Shown here in pieces: positions 7,203-8,546 of a DNA stretch of 8,546 nucleotides. The stretch is taken from contig CANGML010000057.1 of the NCBI GenBank assembly GCA_947454585.1, forward strand, positions 1-8,546, in the 5' to 3' direction. The position numbers and the translations under genes were made by a program. Each line of letters starts with the position of its first letter. Position 1 is the first letter of the stretch. The stretch is from Comamonadaceae bacterium. GTDB lineage: Bacteria > Pseudomonadota > Gammaproteobacteria > Burkholderiales > Burkholderiaceae_C. The notes below the pieces were generated by a model. The model saw only the letters and a program-made list of their open reading frames with translations, searched no databases and had not been told where the DNA came from.

Positions 7203-7718
7203 ATGAGTCAAGACCTAGCGCCCATGCAGGGCGTTGACCGTGTGCTGCAACGCTTGTGCGATGCCAGTGCCACGGTGGGGGGCATCGTGCTGGTCGCGAT
7301 TGCCTGCGTCACGGTGGTGAGCGTGATTGGGCGCGCCTTCTTTTCACACCCCATCTTGGGGGATGTGGAGTTGGTGCAACTGGGCTGCGCGGTGGTGGTG
7401 GCGTCTTTCCTGCCGTACACCCAGTTTCGCCACGCCAACATCATTGTGGATTTCTTTACCACGGGCACGTCTGAAAAAACGCAAAGCCGCTTGGATGCCT
7501 TGGGTACTCTGCTCTACACCGTGGTGATGGGCTTGGTCGCTTGGCGCGTCGCTGTAGGCGGTGTGGACATCAAAGCCAACCAAGAAACCTCCATGTTGAT
7601 GGCCTTGCCCTTGTGGATTCCCTATCTGTTGATGGTGCCAGGCTTGGTGCTGTGCACGATCATTGGGTTGGTTCAAACCCTGCAGCACCTCGGTTGGATG
7701 ACGAAGGAAAACCTATGA
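7203..7718 (+). CDS. TRAP transporter small membrane subunit (DctQ family)
   Basis: This 171-residue inner-membrane protein has four predicted membrane segments at about 25-43, 55-73, 98-120 and 137-160, the standard DctQ topology. The GDVELVQLG motif at 53-61 and the RHANIIVDFF stretch at 76-85 match conserved DctQ positions. GAGGGG at 7191-7196 lies six bases before the ATG. It overlaps the DctM gene by four bases (ATGA), so the two are translationally coupled and form one complex. TRAP systems use an ion gradient and a periplasmic DctP protein to import organic acids. No DctP gene is seen; it may lie off the right edge. The substrate is unknown, but 4-hydroxybenzoate or a hydroxycinnamate is plausible from position. 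Confidence 0.92.
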   Translation: MSQDLAPMQGVDRVLQRLCDASATVGGIVLVAIACVTVVSVIGRAFFSHPILGDVELVQLGCAVVVASFLPYTQFRHANIIVDFFTTGTSEKTQSRLDALGTLLYTVVMGLVAWRVAVGGVDIKANQETSMLMALPLWIPYLLMVPGLVLCTIIGLVQTLQHLGWMTKENL

Positions 7719-8546
7719 GCACGATGAGTATTGGCTTGTCCATGTTTGGCGCCATGTTGGTGCTGATGGCCGTTCGCGTGCCGATTGCGATTTCAATGTT
7801 TGTGCCCGGTGCGGTGGGCTACATGGCGTTGGCCGGTTGGTTGCCTTTGCTGTCGCACCTCAAGGGCGCCGTCTACAGCCGCGTGTCGATTTATGACCTG
7901 TCGGTGATCCCTTTGTTCATGCTGATGGGCGCCTTTGCGGTGCACGGTGGTTTGTCCAAAGCCCTGTTTGACTTTGCCAATGCCTTGCTGGGTCGCTTCA
8001 AAGGTGGCATGGCCATGGCGGGTGTGTTGGCCTGTGCGGCATTCGGCTCGATCTCGGGTTCGACCGTGGCCACCACGGCCACGATTGCCCAAGTGGCTTA
8101 CCCAGAGATGCGTCGCATCAATTACTCCGGTCGGCTGGCCACGGCGGCGCTGGCCACGGGCGGCACGATGGGGGTGTTGTTACCGCCTTCCGTCACCTTG
8201 ATGGTGTACGCCATCTTGACGGAGCAGAACATCACCAAGATGTTCTTAGCGGCATACATTCCCGCCTTGATCGCGGCGGTGGGGTACTTGATCGCGATTG
8301 CCGTGATCGTTCGCATCCACCCTGAGCAAGCGCCTCAAGCTAAAGCCGCTACGGGCAGCGAGTTGCTCACCAGTGCGTTGAATGTGTGGCCGATTGCCGC
8401 CATCTTCTTGGTGGTGTTCGGTGGCATTTACGGCGGCGTGTTCACGGCCACTGAAGGTGCTGCCATTGGCAACGTGCTGACCTTTGCCATCACCTTGCTG
8501 CGCCGCGAGATGACGTTTGACAAACTGGTCGCGTCGATTCGTACCA
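7715..8546 (+). CDS. TRAP transporter large membrane subunit (DctM family), C-terminus cut by window edge
   Basis: 277 residues are visible of a usual 425 or so; the rest is off the right edge. The ATG at 7715 overlaps the DctQ stop and follows AAGGA at 7704-7708 by six bases; a second ATG three codons in is less likely. Family signatures are the FGSISGSTVAT segment at 110-120 with VAYPEM at 127-132, LPPSVTLMVYAILTEQ at 156-171 and GGIYGGVFTATEGAAIG at 236-252. Numerous hydrophobic helices run throughout. DctM is the ion-coupled permease of the TRAP complex and works with the upstream DctQ. From memory, the TarPQM TRAP system of Rhodopseudomonas palustris takes up p-coumarate and related acids, which makes an aromatic substrate credible here, but nothing in the visible sequence proves it. 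Confidence 0.95.
   Translation, partial: MSTMSIGLSMFGAMLVLMAVRVPIAISMFVPGAVGYMALAGWLPLLSHLKGAVYSRVSIYDLSVIPLFMLMGAFAVHGGLSKALFDFANALLGRFKGGMAMAGVLACAAFGSISGSTVATTATIAQVAYPEMRRINYSGRLATAALATGGTMGVLLPPSVTLMVYAILTEQNITKMFLAAYIPALIAAVGYLIAIAVIVRIHPEQAPQAKAATGSELLTSALNVWPIAAIFLVVFGGIYGGVFTATEGAAIGNVLTFAITLLRREMTFDKLVASIRT

Overview
The window looks like chromosome from a betaproteobacterium of the order Burkholderiales, probably Comamonadaceae (Limnohabitans/Rhodoferax/Polaromonas-like). This is inferred from the Bug-type substrate-binding protein (a family greatly expanded there), the moderately GC-rich coding style and the gene content. No database search was possible. All of the DNA is accounted for by nine genes, seven complete and two cut by the window edges. 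I see no RNA gene, mobile element or CRISPR array.

Layout: (1) Positions 4053 down to 1 hold a leftward operon-like run: enoyl-CoA hydratase/crotonase, feruloyl-CoA (hydroxycinnamoyl-CoA) synthase, SDR-type 3-hydroxyacyl-CoA dehydrogenase and the N-terminal 180 residues of a Bug/TctC-type periplasmic binding protein. (2) An AT-rich 117-bp divergent control region (4054-4170) carries two imperfect dyads. (3) Rightward from 4171 is an amidohydrolase-2 family protein. (4) It meets tail to tail, with overlapping stop codons, a leftward IclR-family regulator (PobR/PcaR type). (5) A 103-bp divergent region (5853-5955) with a 26-bp imperfect dyad separates that regulator from pobA (4-hydroxybenzoate 3-monooxygenase). 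(6) After pobA come the small (DctQ) and large (DctM, truncated) membrane subunits of a TRAP transporter.

How they fit together: the set reads as a complete route from p-hydroxycinnamates to the protocatechuate node. The synthase activates p-coumarate or ferulate to the CoA thioester. The crotonase, which has two catalytic glutamates and so looks like a true hydratase, adds water. The SDR oxidises the beta-hydroxyl to a ketone. The amidohydrolase is predicted to cut the beta-ketoacyl-CoA hydrolytically into a 4-hydroxybenzoate-type acid and acetyl-CoA. PobA then hydroxylates 4-hydroxybenzoate to protocatechuate. This is a beta-oxidative deacetylation pathway rather than the better-known hydratase/lyase route through vanillin or 4-hydroxybenzaldehyde; no HCHL, aldehyde dehydrogenase or thiolase is present in the window. 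The TRAP transporter and the Bug protein are plausible uptake components for the aromatic acids.
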